This document shows, piece by piece, positions 34,224-45,197 of a stretch of 64,000 bases of DNA (positions within the stretch are counted from its first letter, which is position 1; each line of letters starts with the position of its first letter). Below the pieces are notes generated by a model, which had not been told where the DNA came from, did no database searches, and worked only from the letters and a program-made list of their open reading frames with translations. The stretch is from assembly GCA_964057225.1 (NCBI GenBank), contig OZ059898.1, forward strand, positions 10,974,001 through 11,038,000. Direction: 5' to 3'. The DNA is from Auanema rhodensis (taxonomy: Eukaryota > Nematoda > Chromadorea > Rhabditida > Rhabditidae). A program made the translations under genes and the position numbers.

Positions 34224-34323
34224 CGCGTGAGTTATATTTCTTTTTAAACAACTTAACTGTCTTGCTAAGGCAGTCAGGTTACGAGTTACGAGTTTCCGAT
34301 GGAGAAGAGGGACTCATAATCAT
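34224..34323 (-). pseudogene. Frameshifted Gag start region
   Basis: ATG codons at 34323-34321 and 34317-34315 open a short frame that ends at a stop just after a 7-bp tandem duplication (TTACGAG twice on the plus strand, 34279-34285 and 34286-34292). Downstream of the duplication the coding potential continues in the frame of the 1180-codon ORF. The 7-bp duplication is therefore the likely cause of the broken start. Translation would need a non-ATG start, an internal ATG or a spliced leader. Confidence 0.6.
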
Positions 34324-37001
34324 TTTGTTTGAAGAGAAATATTATTGTTCAAGTTAATTTTGTGTTTAATCTAGCTAATTTGTGGATTGATTATTAAAAT
34401 CAATTGAATTAAAGTCCGAATATAATAGCTGTCGATAGAAGGAATAACAATATATAATATAAATAGGAATATAAATAAACAAGTAATATAAGCAAATAAG
34501 ATAAGCAAATAGTTCACTATTAGAAGGTACAATGAATATTTAGTTGAATATTTGTTAACAGTTTTTTCTTTGGAGAGTTATACTGTTAGTTTTTTCGTGT
34601 AGTTGTTACTGTTTCGTTAAATTACTTGTGTGGAATCTTTTGTAAAAAAATGTATGTTTTATCTTTTGAATATATTTTTTTTTTTTTTTGTTAGCTAAGT
34701 TAGTATATTTTTAATTTTTTTTTTTTTTTTTTTTAAAATGGAGATTGTTCAGGCAAAGATAATTCAATAAGTATCTTTCTCTGGTTAAAAAAGAAAAATT
34801 GGATGATTCACTAGATGAGAGAACAATTCAAGTTGAGAGATTACTGTAGGAAATAGAGAGAAAAAATTGAGTTTCCCAAAATCGATCAAAAAATGTGAGC
34901 AAACTAGCTTGGATGAATTCAGTAAAGTTTTCTGAGTAATTTGATACTAAATATGCTGTTGTTTTTTATCAAAAAATATAATATCAATATTAATATTAAT
35001 TGGTTGAAATATAATAAGGATATCCAAAAAATATTCAAAATATTATTGTTTGATTGATCAGAAAGTATGTGTATGAAAAGGATGAGTGATTTGAGACAAA
35101 AGATTTATTTCTGGACAGATGAACAAAGGAAATTGTATAAGATAACAGATGTGAATGAAATATAAACAATATAAAATGTGAAATAATAAAATTAAAATAA
35201 AACAAATTGAAATTATAAAATAACTTACCAACTTAATGTAAATGTATAATTGATACCAGAGAGTATCAATTCAAATTCAATAAGCGGTTAAAGTGTTAAT
35301 GCGAACAAATGAAAACTAACTTGATTCTCCTTGAGGATCCTTGATGTCGATTGTCCTTGTCTGGTGAATAGGTTAGCAGATGGCGTCGGGTGCTGTGGCT
35401 GGTTGTAGCGGCGGAATGAATGACCTGTCTGGCAGCTAGGCCGTGTGGGATGTTAAGAGGGAGGAGCTAATCTGCAAAAAGTATATGTAAGATTATTAAA
35501 TGAGATTATTTAATGCGTTTGAAACAAAACGAGTGGGTTAACTTCTCATAACATTTTAAAATGTTTTGATATTCCATGTCATTCGATGATGACCTAGATA
35601 ATGTGTGAGAGATGTTTGCGTGGTGCTAATGGCGCCGCACCAGGTCAATGAACAGATGGCAACATCTTTTGTCTTTTTTCGCGTATCTTGTCAACATATT
35701 TGCTAAAATCGACTTTTTGGTGCAAAATGTTGGAAATATCTCTTAACCTTTGCTGAGATTTATATTTTATGCTTTAACATGCGTAGGATGATAATTCGTA
35801 GCTCTTTCGTGTCTTATCATTATCTCATCTATGTAGGATGGGATATTATGATGTTTTGTGATTTTTCACAGAAATTTTCATCTGCGTAGGATTTTAACAA
35901 TATAGTTAATGTATTTTGTCCTATAGAACGTGGGTGATGATCTTATATAAGATAAAATATATAAATTTTATGAATTTCATGATTTGGACTCTGACCTTTC
36001 TCATTGACCCGTTGGTCGTTACATATGACTCATATGGTTGGAAACAATAGATTTACAGACAATGGATGAATAAAGAAATTTAAAAACTATAAAACAAGCC
36101 GTAAATAGTAAAAACTCGGAACTCTTTCGCATTTTTATATAAACAACACCTACCGAGAGTGCAAGGGTACCAAACAAACATCAACAAGTAGGTCAACAGA
36201 CGTTCCTTGTTGATAGGCTCCTTCCACACATGTTCACAAATAATCGTTGATCTCTAAGATACTGACTCCTTTACAGATGAGGAAACAGACAGCATTACTC
36301 ATATAGCAAGGAGACATTGGTCTAAGATGCCTTTTAGTCACCTATTCAATTGATTCACAATTGTTAAAATAACTTTTGCACTCGAAGTCTATCAAAACTG
36401 TTTGCAATGATTATTGAAAGTTACGTAAAATATAAAAGATATAAAAAGGTCTCAAAATCAAAGAATAAATGAATAAATAGCGTTTTTAGACGGTAGCTTT
36501 GCTAATGCGTAATTCATATCATTGTTTCTCACTGTCCTCAGTCAGTAAAAATAAGATCGCCATAAAATGTGTTTGTTGGTACTTTGTCTGCATTTTTCTC
36601 GTACTCTCGCATATTCTTCCTAGGAAAATACTGTGAAACATAATAAGGGGTGATCAATCCCAGCTGAGTCACTGCCGGCAAGTTAAAGGAAGTAGCCATT
36701 GGGTAATCCAATAGAGTTTATATAGCGAACAACCCACTATGTTACTTTCTGTAATCATGTGGTACAAAAATATGGTATCAACCAAAATTTTAAATAATGT
36801 TTAATTATCACTGATATCTAGACAATATTTAACAACCAATTATGTCATACTGACATACGATTCCTTTAGAGTATTTAGATCAGTGAACTTATACTGTAAA
36901 GGACATCCAACGAGTCACTATTAACGAGCAGACTGGCTTGAAGAAAAAAAAAGAAAAAAGATAAAGTAGCGCAATAGAAAGGTCATAGAGTAGAAAGTGA
37001 T
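34324..37001 (-). other. Non-coding leader of the retroelement
   Basis: 2.7 kb of AT-rich sequence between the primer-binding site and the Gag-like start, with no open frame above 60 codons on either strand. It contains poly-T tracts (34673-34689, 34718-34735). A GC-richer island at 35321-35471 looks like an untranslated exon in the sense direction, with acceptor CTTTTTGCAG and donor GTTAGT. A purine run lies near 36938-36965. Gag-pol coding sequence expected here is absent. Confidence 0.6.
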
Positions 37002-37013
37002 GCCGATGCACCA
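37002..37013 (-). promoter_or_regulatory. Primer-binding site, tRNA-Gly type
   Basis: Directly after the right LTR the minus strand reads TGGTGCATCGGC. This is the exact complement of a 3' end GCCGATGCA plus CCA, which is the 3' end of eukaryotic tRNA-Gly(GCC). The 12-base match adjoining the LTR fixes the element's orientation. Bombyx Pao is also tRNA-Gly primed (recalled, not checked). The array's own tRNA-Leu is not the primer. Confidence 0.85.
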
Positions 37014-37429
37014 TTTTGAAGATAGAGGGCTCTTCAAATAGCCTCCCAGGTTCACACTTTCTATTCTATGCCCTGTTAACGTAAAATACTATTAGAGGAA
37101 GAAAGATTCATTCATATGCCATTCAGATATACATAATACAGAATATAAGGACTAGAAGATATATAATAAGACTAGATAAAATACATAGAAGACTAGAGTG
37201 AATGTAATAAGACTAGATATACATCACTAATGAGACTAGAGATAGTCTTACTAAAGGACAAGGATAAAACGGTGGTTCAGACTAGATGAGTCATAAGATA
37301 AAGACAGCAACGAGGAGAGAGAAAAGCGACCGTCCGCGACGGTGGTATAAAAACAGAGTGCCCGTGAATCTCATCAGCCAACGTGATGAGATTGCATCGA
37401 TTGAATGATGGATAATCGCATTCGCGATA
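37014..37429 (-). repeat. 5' LTR (sense orientation) of the retroelement
   Basis: 416 bp, identical by eye to the left LTR. On the plus strand it begins TTTTGAAGATAG and ends CGCGATA; the usual TG...CA ends are not seen. The exact edge is slightly ambiguous because the last bases (TA) also match the target. Its sense-strand 3' end is followed directly by the primer-binding site. Confidence 0.9.
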
Positions 37430-37434
37430 GTTAT
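37430..37434. other. Target-site duplication GTTAT, right copy
   Basis: Lies 3 bp upstream of the mature 5' end of the tRNA-Leu gene at 37438. Confidence 0.88.
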
Positions 37435-37755
37435 CATGTCATTCTGGCCGAGTGGTCTAAGGCGCTGCGTTCAGGTCGCAGTCCTCTCCGGAGGGCGCAG
37501 GTTCGAATCCTGCGGATGACAGTATTTTTTTGGAAACCAAATCACTTTTTTAATTTCAAACCAGCGCCTTAAAGTTTCGGCGGAAACTGAAGCTCACAAC
37601 TGTTTTTGCCGTGTCATTCTGAACTAGTGAACTGAGGCGCTGCGGCCAGTTCGCAGTATTATCAGTATTGCTTTGAAAACTGAATCATTTTTCTAATTTC
37701 AAACCAGCGCCTTCAATGTTTGGCTCAAAATGAAGCTAATAACTGTTGTTATCAT

Positions 37756-37839
37756 GTCATTCTGGCCGAGTGGTCTAAGGCGCTGCGTTCAGGTCGCAGT
37801 CCTCTCCGGAAGGCGCAGGTTCGAATCCTGCGAATGACA
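37756..37839 (+). tRNA. tRNA-Leu(CAG), GGAAG variable arm, repaired acceptor
   Basis: The variable arm 3' side is GGAAG, and the acceptor 3' strand is GAATGAC, which makes a full Watson-Crick stem. The same double variant is at 42833, 5077 bp away, one of the clearest markers of the 16-unit duplication. Confidence 0.85.
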
Positions 37840-39025
37840 GTATCTTTTTGGAAACCAAATCACTTTTTTAATTTCAAACCAGCGCCTTAAAGTTTTGGCG
37901 GAAACTGAAGCTCACAACTGTTTTTGCCATGTCATTCTGAACTAGTGAACTGAGGCGCTGCGCCCGTTCGTAGTATTATCAGTATTGTTTTGAAAACCGA
38001 ATCATCTTTCTAATTTCAAACCAGCGCCTTGAATTTTTGGCTCAAAATAAAGCTAATAACTGTTGTTATCATGTCATTCTGGCCGAGTGGTCTAAGGCGC
38101 TGCGTTCAGGTCGCAGTCCTCTCCGGAGGGCGCAGGTTCGAATCCTGCGGATGACAGTATCTTTTTGGAAACCAAATCACTTTTTTAATTTCAAACCAGC
38201 GCCTTAAAGTTTTGGCGGAAACTGAAGCTCACAACTGTTTTTGCCATGTCATTCTGATCTAGTGAACTGAGGCGCTGCGCCCGTTTGCAGTATTATCCGT
38301 ATTGCTTTGAAAACCGAATCATCTTTCTAATTTCAAACCAGCGCCTTAAATTTTTGGCTCAAAATAAAGCTAATAACTGTAGTTATCATGTCATTCTGGC
38401 CGAGTGGTCTAAGGCGCTGCGTTCAGGTCGCAGTCCTCTCCGGAGGGCGCAGGTTCGAATCCTGCGGATGACAGTATCTTTTTGGAAACCAATTCACTTT
38501 TTTAATTTCAAACAAGCGCCTTAAAGTTTCAGCGGAAACTGAAGCTCACAACTGTTTTTGCCATGTCATTCTGAACTAGTGAACTGAGGCGCTGCGGCCA
38601 GTTCGCAGTATTATCAGTATTGCTTTGAAAACTGAATCATTTTTCTAATTTCAAACCAGCGCCTTGAATTTTTGGCTCAAAATATAGCTAATAACTGTTG
38701 TTATTATGTCATTCTGGCCGAGTGGTCTAAGGCGCTGCGTTCAGGTCGCAGTCCTCTCCGGAGGGCGCAGGTTCGAATCCTGCGGATGACAGTATCTTTT
38801 TGGAAACCAAATCACTTTTTTAATTTCAAACCAGCGCCTTAAAGTTTCGGCGGAAACTGAAGCTCAAAACTGTTTTTACCGTGTCATTCTGATCTAGTGA
38901 ACTGAGGCGCTGCGGCCAGTTCGCAGTATTATCAGTATTGCTTTGGAAACCGAATCATTTTTCTAATTTCAAACCAGCGCCTTAAATGTTTGGCTCAAAA
39001 TAATGCTAATAACTGTAGTTATCAT

Positions 39026-39109
39026 GTCATTCTGGCCGAGTGGTCTAAGGCGCTGCGTTCAGGTCGCAGTCCTCTCCGGAGGGCGCAGGTTCCAATCCTG
39101 CGAATGACA
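39026..39109 (+). tRNA. tRNA-Leu(CAG), T-loop G57C
   Basis: The T loop is TTCCAAT, so the B box becomes GGTTCCAATCC. Position 57 is normally a purine. The duplicate is at 44103. The acceptor has the GAATGAC form. Confidence 0.82.
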
Positions 39110-42100
39110 GTATCTTTTTGGAAACCAAATCACTTTTTTAATTTCAAACCAGCGCCTTAAAGTTTTGGCGGAAAGTGAAGTTCACAACTGTTTTTGCCAT
39201 GTCATTCTGAACTAGTGAACTGAGGCGCTGCGCCCGTTTGCAGTATTATCAGTATTGCTTTGAAAACTGAATCATTTTCCTAATTTCAAACCAGCGCCTT
39301 AAATGTTTGGCTCAAAATAAAGCTAATAACTGTAGTTATCATGTCATTCTGGCCGAGTGGTCTAAGGCGCTGCGTTCAGGTCGCAGTCCTCTCCGGAGGG
39401 CGCAGGTTCGAATCCTGCGAATGACAGTATCTTTTTGGAAACCAAATCACTTTTTTAATTTCAAACCAGCGCCTTAAAGTTTTGGCGGAAAGTGAAGCTC
39501 ACAACTGTTTTTGCCATGTCATTCTGAACTAGTGAACTGAGGCGCTGCGCCCGTTCGCAGTATTATCAGTATTGCTTTGAAAACTGAATCATTTTCCTAA
39601 TTTCAAACCAGCGCCTTAAATGTTTGGCTCAAAATAAAGCTAATAACTGTAGTTATCATGTCATTCTGGCCGAGTGGTCTAAGGCGCTGCGTTCAGGTCG
39701 CAGTCCTCTCCGGAGGGCGCAGGTTCGAATCCTGCGGATGACAGTATCTTTTTGGAAACCAATTCACTTTTTTAATTTCAAACAAGCGCCTTAAAGTTTC
39801 AGCGATAACTGAAGCTCACAACTGTTTTTGCCATGTCATTCTGATCTAGTGAACTGAGGCGCTGCGGCCAGTTCGCAGTATTATCAGTATTGCTTTGAAA
39901 ACCGAATCATCTTTCTAATTTCAAACCAGCGCCTTAAATTTTTGGCTCAAAATAAAGCTAATAACTGTAGTTATCATGTCATTCTGGCCGAGTGGTCTAA
40001 GGCGCTGCGTTCAGGTCGCAGTCCTCTCCGGAGGGCGCAGGTTCGAATCCTGCGGATGACAGTATTTTTTTGGAAACCAAATCACTTTTTTAATTTCAAA
40101 CAAGCGTCTTATAGTTTCAGCGGAAACTGAAGCTCACAACTGTTTTTGCCATGTCATTCTGATCTAGTGAACTGAGGCGCTGTGCCCGTTTGCAGTATTA
40201 TCCGTATTGCTTTGAAAACCGAATCATCTTTCTAATTTCAAACCAGCGCCTTAAATGTTTGGCTCAAAATGAAGCTAATAACTGTTGTTATCATGTCATT
40301 CTGGCCGAGTGGTCTAAGGCGCTGCGTTCAGGTCGCAGTCCTCTCCGGAGGGCGCAGGTTCGAATCCTGCGGATGACAGTATCTTTTTGGAAACCAAATC
40401 ACTTTTTTAATTTCAAACCAGCGCCTTAAAGTTTTGGCGGAAACTGAAGCTCACAACTGTTTTTGCCATGTCATTCTGATCTAGTGAACTGAGGCGCTGC
40501 GCCCGTTTGCAGTATTATCCGTATTGCTTTGAAAACCGAATCATCTTTCTAATTTCAAACCAGCGCCTTAAATTTTTGGCTCAAAATAAAGCTAATAACT
40601 GTAGTTATCATGTCATTCTGGCCGAGTGGTCTAAGGCGCTGCGTTCAGGTCGCAGTCCTCTCCGGAGGGCGCAGGTTCGAATCCTGCGGATGACAGTATT
40701 TTTTTGGAAACCAAATCACTTTTTTAATTTCAAACCAGCGCCTTAAAGTTTCGGCGGAAACTGAAGCTCACAACTGTTTTTGCCGTGTCATTCTGAACTA
40801 GTGAACTGAGGCGCTGCGGCCAGTTCGCAGTATTATCAGTATTGCTTTGAAAACTGAATCATTTTTCTAATTTCAAACCAGCGCCTTCAATGTTTGGCTC
40901 AAAATGAAGCTAATAACTGTTGTTATCATGTCATTCTGGCCGAGTGGTCTAAGGCGCTGCGTTCAGGTCGCAGTCCTCTCCGGAGGGCGCAGGTTCGAAT
41001 CCTGCGAATGACAGTATCTTTTTGGAAACCAAATCACTTTTTTAATTTCAAACCAGCGCCTTAAAGTTTTGGCGGAAACTGAAGCTCACAACTGTTTTTG
41101 CCATGTCATTCTGAACTAGTGAACTGAGGCGCTGCGCCCGTTCGTAGTATTATCAGTATTGTTTTGAAAACCGAATCATCTTTCTAATTTCAAACCAGCG
41201 CCTTGAATTTTTGGCTCAAAATAAAGCTAATAACTGTTGTTATCATGTCATTCTGGCCGAGTGGTCTAAGGCGCTGCGTTCAGGTCGCAGTCCTCTCCGG
41301 AGGGCGCAGGTTCGAATCCTGCGGATGACAGTATCTTTTTGGAAACCAATTCACTTTTTTAATTTCAAACAAGCGCCTTAAAGTTTCAGCGATAACTGAA
41401 GCTCACAACTGTTTTTGCCATGTCATTCTGAACTAGTGAACTGAGGCGCTGCGCCCGTTCGCAGTATTATCAGTATTGCTTTGAAAACCGAATCATTTTT
41501 CTAATTTCAAACCAGCGCCTTAAATGTTTGGCTCAAAATAAAGCTAATAACTGTAGTTATCATGTCATTCTGGCCGAGTGGTCTAAGGCGCTGCGTTCAG
41601 GTCGCAGTCCTCTCCGGAGGGCGCAGGTTCGAATCCTGCGGATGACAGTATCTTTTTGGAAACCAAATCACTTTTTTAATTTCAAACCAGCGCCTTAAAG
41701 TTTTGGCGGAAACTGAAGCTCACAACTGTTTTTGCCATGTCATTCTGATCTAGTGAACTGAGGCGCTGCGCCCGTTTGCAGTATTATCCGTATTGCTTTG
41801 AAAACCGAATCATCTTTCTAATTTCAAACCAGCGCCTTAAATTTTTGGCTCAAAATAAAGCTAATAACTGTAGTTATCATGTCATTCTGGCCGAGTGGTC
41901 TAAGGCGCTGCGTTCAGGTCGCAGTCCTCTCCGGAGGGCGCAGGTTCGAATCCTGCGGATGACAGTATTTTTTTGGAAACCAAATCACTTTTTTAATTTC
42001 AAACAAGCGTCTTATAGTTTCAGCGGAAACTGAAGCTCACAACTGTTTTTGCCATGTCATTCTGATCTAGTGAACTGAGGCGCTGTGCCCGTTTGCAGTA

Positions 42101-45054
42101 TTATCCGTATTGCTTTGAAAACCGAATCATCTTTCTAATTTCAAACCAGCGCCTTAAATGTTTGGCTCAAAATGAAGCTAATAACTGTTGTTATCATGTC
42201 ATTCTGGCCGAGTGGTCTAAGGCGCTGCGTTCAGGTCGCAGTCCTCTCCGGAGGGCGCAGGTTCGAATCCTGCGGATGACAGTATCTTTTTGGAAACCAA
42301 ATCACTTTTTTAATTTCAAACCAGCGCCTTAAAGTTTTGGCGGAAACTGAAGCTCACAACTGTTTTTGCCATGTCATTCTGATCTAGTGAACTGAGGCGC
42401 TGCGCCCGTTTGCAGTATTATCCGTATTGCTTTGAAAACCGAATCATCTTTCTAATTTCAAACCAGCGCCTTAAATTTTTGGCTCAAAATAAAGCTAATA
42501 ACTGTAGTTATCATGTCATTCTGGCCGAGTGGTCTAAGGCGCTGCGTTCAGGTCGCAGTCCTCTCCGGAGGGCGCAGGTTCGAATCCTGCGGATGACAGT
42601 ATTTTTTTGGAAACCAAATCACTTTTTTAATTTCAAACCAGCGCCTTAAAGTTTCGGCGGAAACTGAAGCTCACAACTGTTTTTGCCGTGTCATTCTGAA
42701 CTAGTGAACTGAGGCGCTGCGGCCAGTTCGCAGTATTATCAGTATTGCTTTGAAAACTGAATCATTTTTCTAATTTCAAACCAGCGCCTTCAATGTTTGG
42801 CTCAAAATGAAGCTAATAACTGTTGTTATCATGTCATTCTGGCCGAGTGGTCTAAGGCGCTGCGTTCAGGTCGCAGTCCTCTCCGGAAGGCGCAGGTTCG
42901 AATCCTGCGAATGACAGTATCTTTTTGGAAACCAAATCACTTTTTTAATTTCAAACCAGCGCCTTAAAGTTTTGGCGGAAACTGAAGCTCACAACTGTTT
43001 TTGCCATGTCATTCTGAACTAGTGAACTGAGGCGCTGCGCCCGTTCGTAGTATTATCAGTATTGTTTTGAAAACCGAATCATCTTTCTAATTTCAAACCA
43101 GCGCCTTGAATTTTTGGCTCAAAATAAAGCTAATAACTGTTGTTATCATGTCATTCTGGCCGAGTGGTCTAAGGCGCTGCGTTCAGGTCGCAGTCCTCTC
43201 CGGAGGGCGCAGGTTCGAATCCTGCGGATGACAGTATCTTTTTGGAAACCAAATCACTTTTTTAATTTCAAACCAGCGCCTTAAAGTTTTGGCGGAAACT
43301 GAAGCTCACAACTGTTTTTGCCATGTCATTCTGATCTAGTGAACTGAGGCGCTGCGCCCGTTTGCAGTATTATCCGTATTGCTTTGAAAACCGAATCATC
43401 TTTCTAATTTCAAACCAGCGCCTTAAATTTTTGGCTCAAAATAAAGCTAATAACTGTAGTTATCATGTCATTCTGGCCGAGTGGTCTAAGGCGCTGCGTT
43501 CAGGTCGCAGTCCTCTCCGGAGGGCGCAGGTTCGAATCCTGCGGATGACAGTATCTTTTTGGAAACCAATTCACTTTTTTAATTTCAAACAAGCGCCTTA
43601 AAGTTTCAGCGGAAACTGAAGCTCACAACTGTTTTTGCCATGTCATTCTGAACTAGTGAACTGAGGCGCTGCGGCCAGTTCGCAGTATTATCAGTATTGC
43701 TTTGAAAACTGAATCATTTTTCTAATTTTAAACCAGCGCCTTGAATTTTTGGCTCAAAATATAGCTAATAACTGTTGTTATTATGTCATTCTGGCCGAGT
43801 GGTCTAAGGCGCTGCGTTCAGGTCGCAGTCCTCTCCGGAGGGCGCAGGTTCGAATCCTGCGGATGACAGTATCTTTTTGGAAACCAAATCACTTTTTTAA
43901 TTTCAAACCAGCGCCTTAAAGTTTCGGCGGAAACTGAAGCTCAAAACTGTTTTTACCGTGTCATTCTGATCTAGTGAACTGAGGCGCTGCGGCCAGTTCG
44001 CAGTATTATCAGTATTGCTTTGGAAACCGAATCATTTTTCTAATTTCAAACCAGCGCCTTAAATGTTTGGCTCAAAATAATGCTAATAACTGTAGTTATC
44101 ATGTCATTCTGGCCGAGTGGTCTAAGGCGCTGCGTTCAGGTCGCAGTCCTCTCCGGAGGGCGCAGGTTCCAATCCTGCGAATGACAGTATCTTTTTGGAA
44201 ACCAAATCACTTTTTTAATTTCAAACCAGCGCCTTAAAGTTTTGGCGGAAAGTGAAGTTCACAACTGTTTTTGCCATGTCATTCTGAACTAGTGAACTGA
44301 GGCGCTGCGCCCGTTTGCAGTATTATCAGTATTGCTTTGAAAACTGAATCATTTTCCTAATTTCAAACCAGCGCCTTAAATGTTTGGCTCAAAATAAAGC
44401 TAATAACTGTAGTTATCATGTCATTCTGGCCGAGTGGTCTAAGGCGCTGCGTTCAGGTCGCAGTCCTCTCCGGAGGGCGCAGGTTCGAATCCTGCGAATG
44501 ACAGTATCTTTTTGGAAACCAAATCACTTTTTTAATTTCAAACCAGCGCCTTAAAGTTTTGGCGGAAAGTGAAGCTCACAACTGTTTTTGCCATGTCATT
44601 CTGAACTAGTGAACTGAGGCGCTGCGCCCGTTCGCAGTATTATCAGTATTGCTTTGAAAACTGAATCATTTTCCTAATTTCAAACCAGCGCCTTAAATGT
44701 TTGGCTCAAAATAAAGCTAATAACTGTAGTTATCATGTCATTCTGGCCGAGTGGTCTAAGGCGCTGCGTTCAGGTCGCAGTCCTCTCCGGAGGGCGCAGG
44801 TTCGAATCCTGCGGATGACAGTATCTTTTTGGAAACCAATTCACTTTTTTAATTTCAAACAAGCGCCTTAAAGTTTCAGCGATAACTGAAGCTCACAACT
44901 GTTTTTGCCATGTCATTCTGATCTAGTGAACTGAGGCGCTGCGGCCAGTTCGCAGTATTATCAGTATTGCTTTGAAAACCGAATCATTTTTCTAATTTCA
45001 AACCAGCGCCTTAAATTTTTGGCTCAAAATATAGCCAATAACTGTTGTTATCAT

Positions 45055-45111
45055 GTCATTCTGGCCGAGTGGTCTAAGGCGCTGCGGCCAGTTCGCAGTA
45101 TTATCAGTATT
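45055..45111 (+). pseudogene. tRNA-Leu / remnant chimera with 175-bp deletion
   Basis: Sits in a gene position and has the true gene 5' half (acceptor strand, intact A box, D arm). At the anticodon stem it switches into the remnant sequence (GCCAGTT loop, TATTATCAG). The next full gene starts only 143 bp later, at 45198. This is the product of recombination between gene and remnant, which deleted 175 bp. It has no B box. Confidence 0.85.
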
Positions 45112-45197
45112 GCTTTGAAAACTGAATCATTTTTCTAATTTCAAACCAGCGCCTTAAATTTTTGGCTCAAAATATAGCTAATAACTTTTGTTATCAT

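Larger units (their letters stand above)
29675..37429 (-). mobile_element. BEL/Pao-type LTR retroelement, envelope-bearing, internally rearranged
   Basis: A 7755-bp element bounded by two 416-bp LTRs and a 5-bp target duplication GTTAT (29670-29674 and 37430-37434). Orientation is minus: the primer-binding site abuts the right LTR and all recognisable protein segments read leftward. Order in the sense direction: right LTR, tRNA-Gly primer site, about 2.7 kb non-coding leader, Gag-like start fused to integrase C-terminus and envelope, a tRNA-like segment, a Gag zinc-knuckle frame, left LTR. I find no protease, reverse transcriptase, RNase H or integrase core, so it cannot be autonomous. No purine tract is evident before the left LTR. 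The LTRs look identical by eye, implying recent insertion. Confidence 0.9.
37438..44820 (+). tRNA. Array block: 24 tRNA-Leu(CAG) genes right of the LTR element
   Basis: Starts: 37438, 37756, 38073, 38390, 38708, 39026, 39343, 39660, 39978, 40295, 40612, 40930, 41247, 41564, 41881, 42198, 42515, 42833, 43150, 43467, 43785, 44103, 44420, 44737. Genes 37438-39660 match 42515-44737 at an offset of 5077 bp (16 units) with only a few base differences. 37438 is the gene whose 5' flank was hit by the retroelement; its own sequence is intact. Confidence 0.93.

Noticed and set aside
34324..37001. Possible hidden reverse transcriptase or protease in the leader
   Set aside because: No open frame above 60 codons is present on either strand, and I found no catalytic motif context by eye; stop density is that of non-coding AT-rich DNA.
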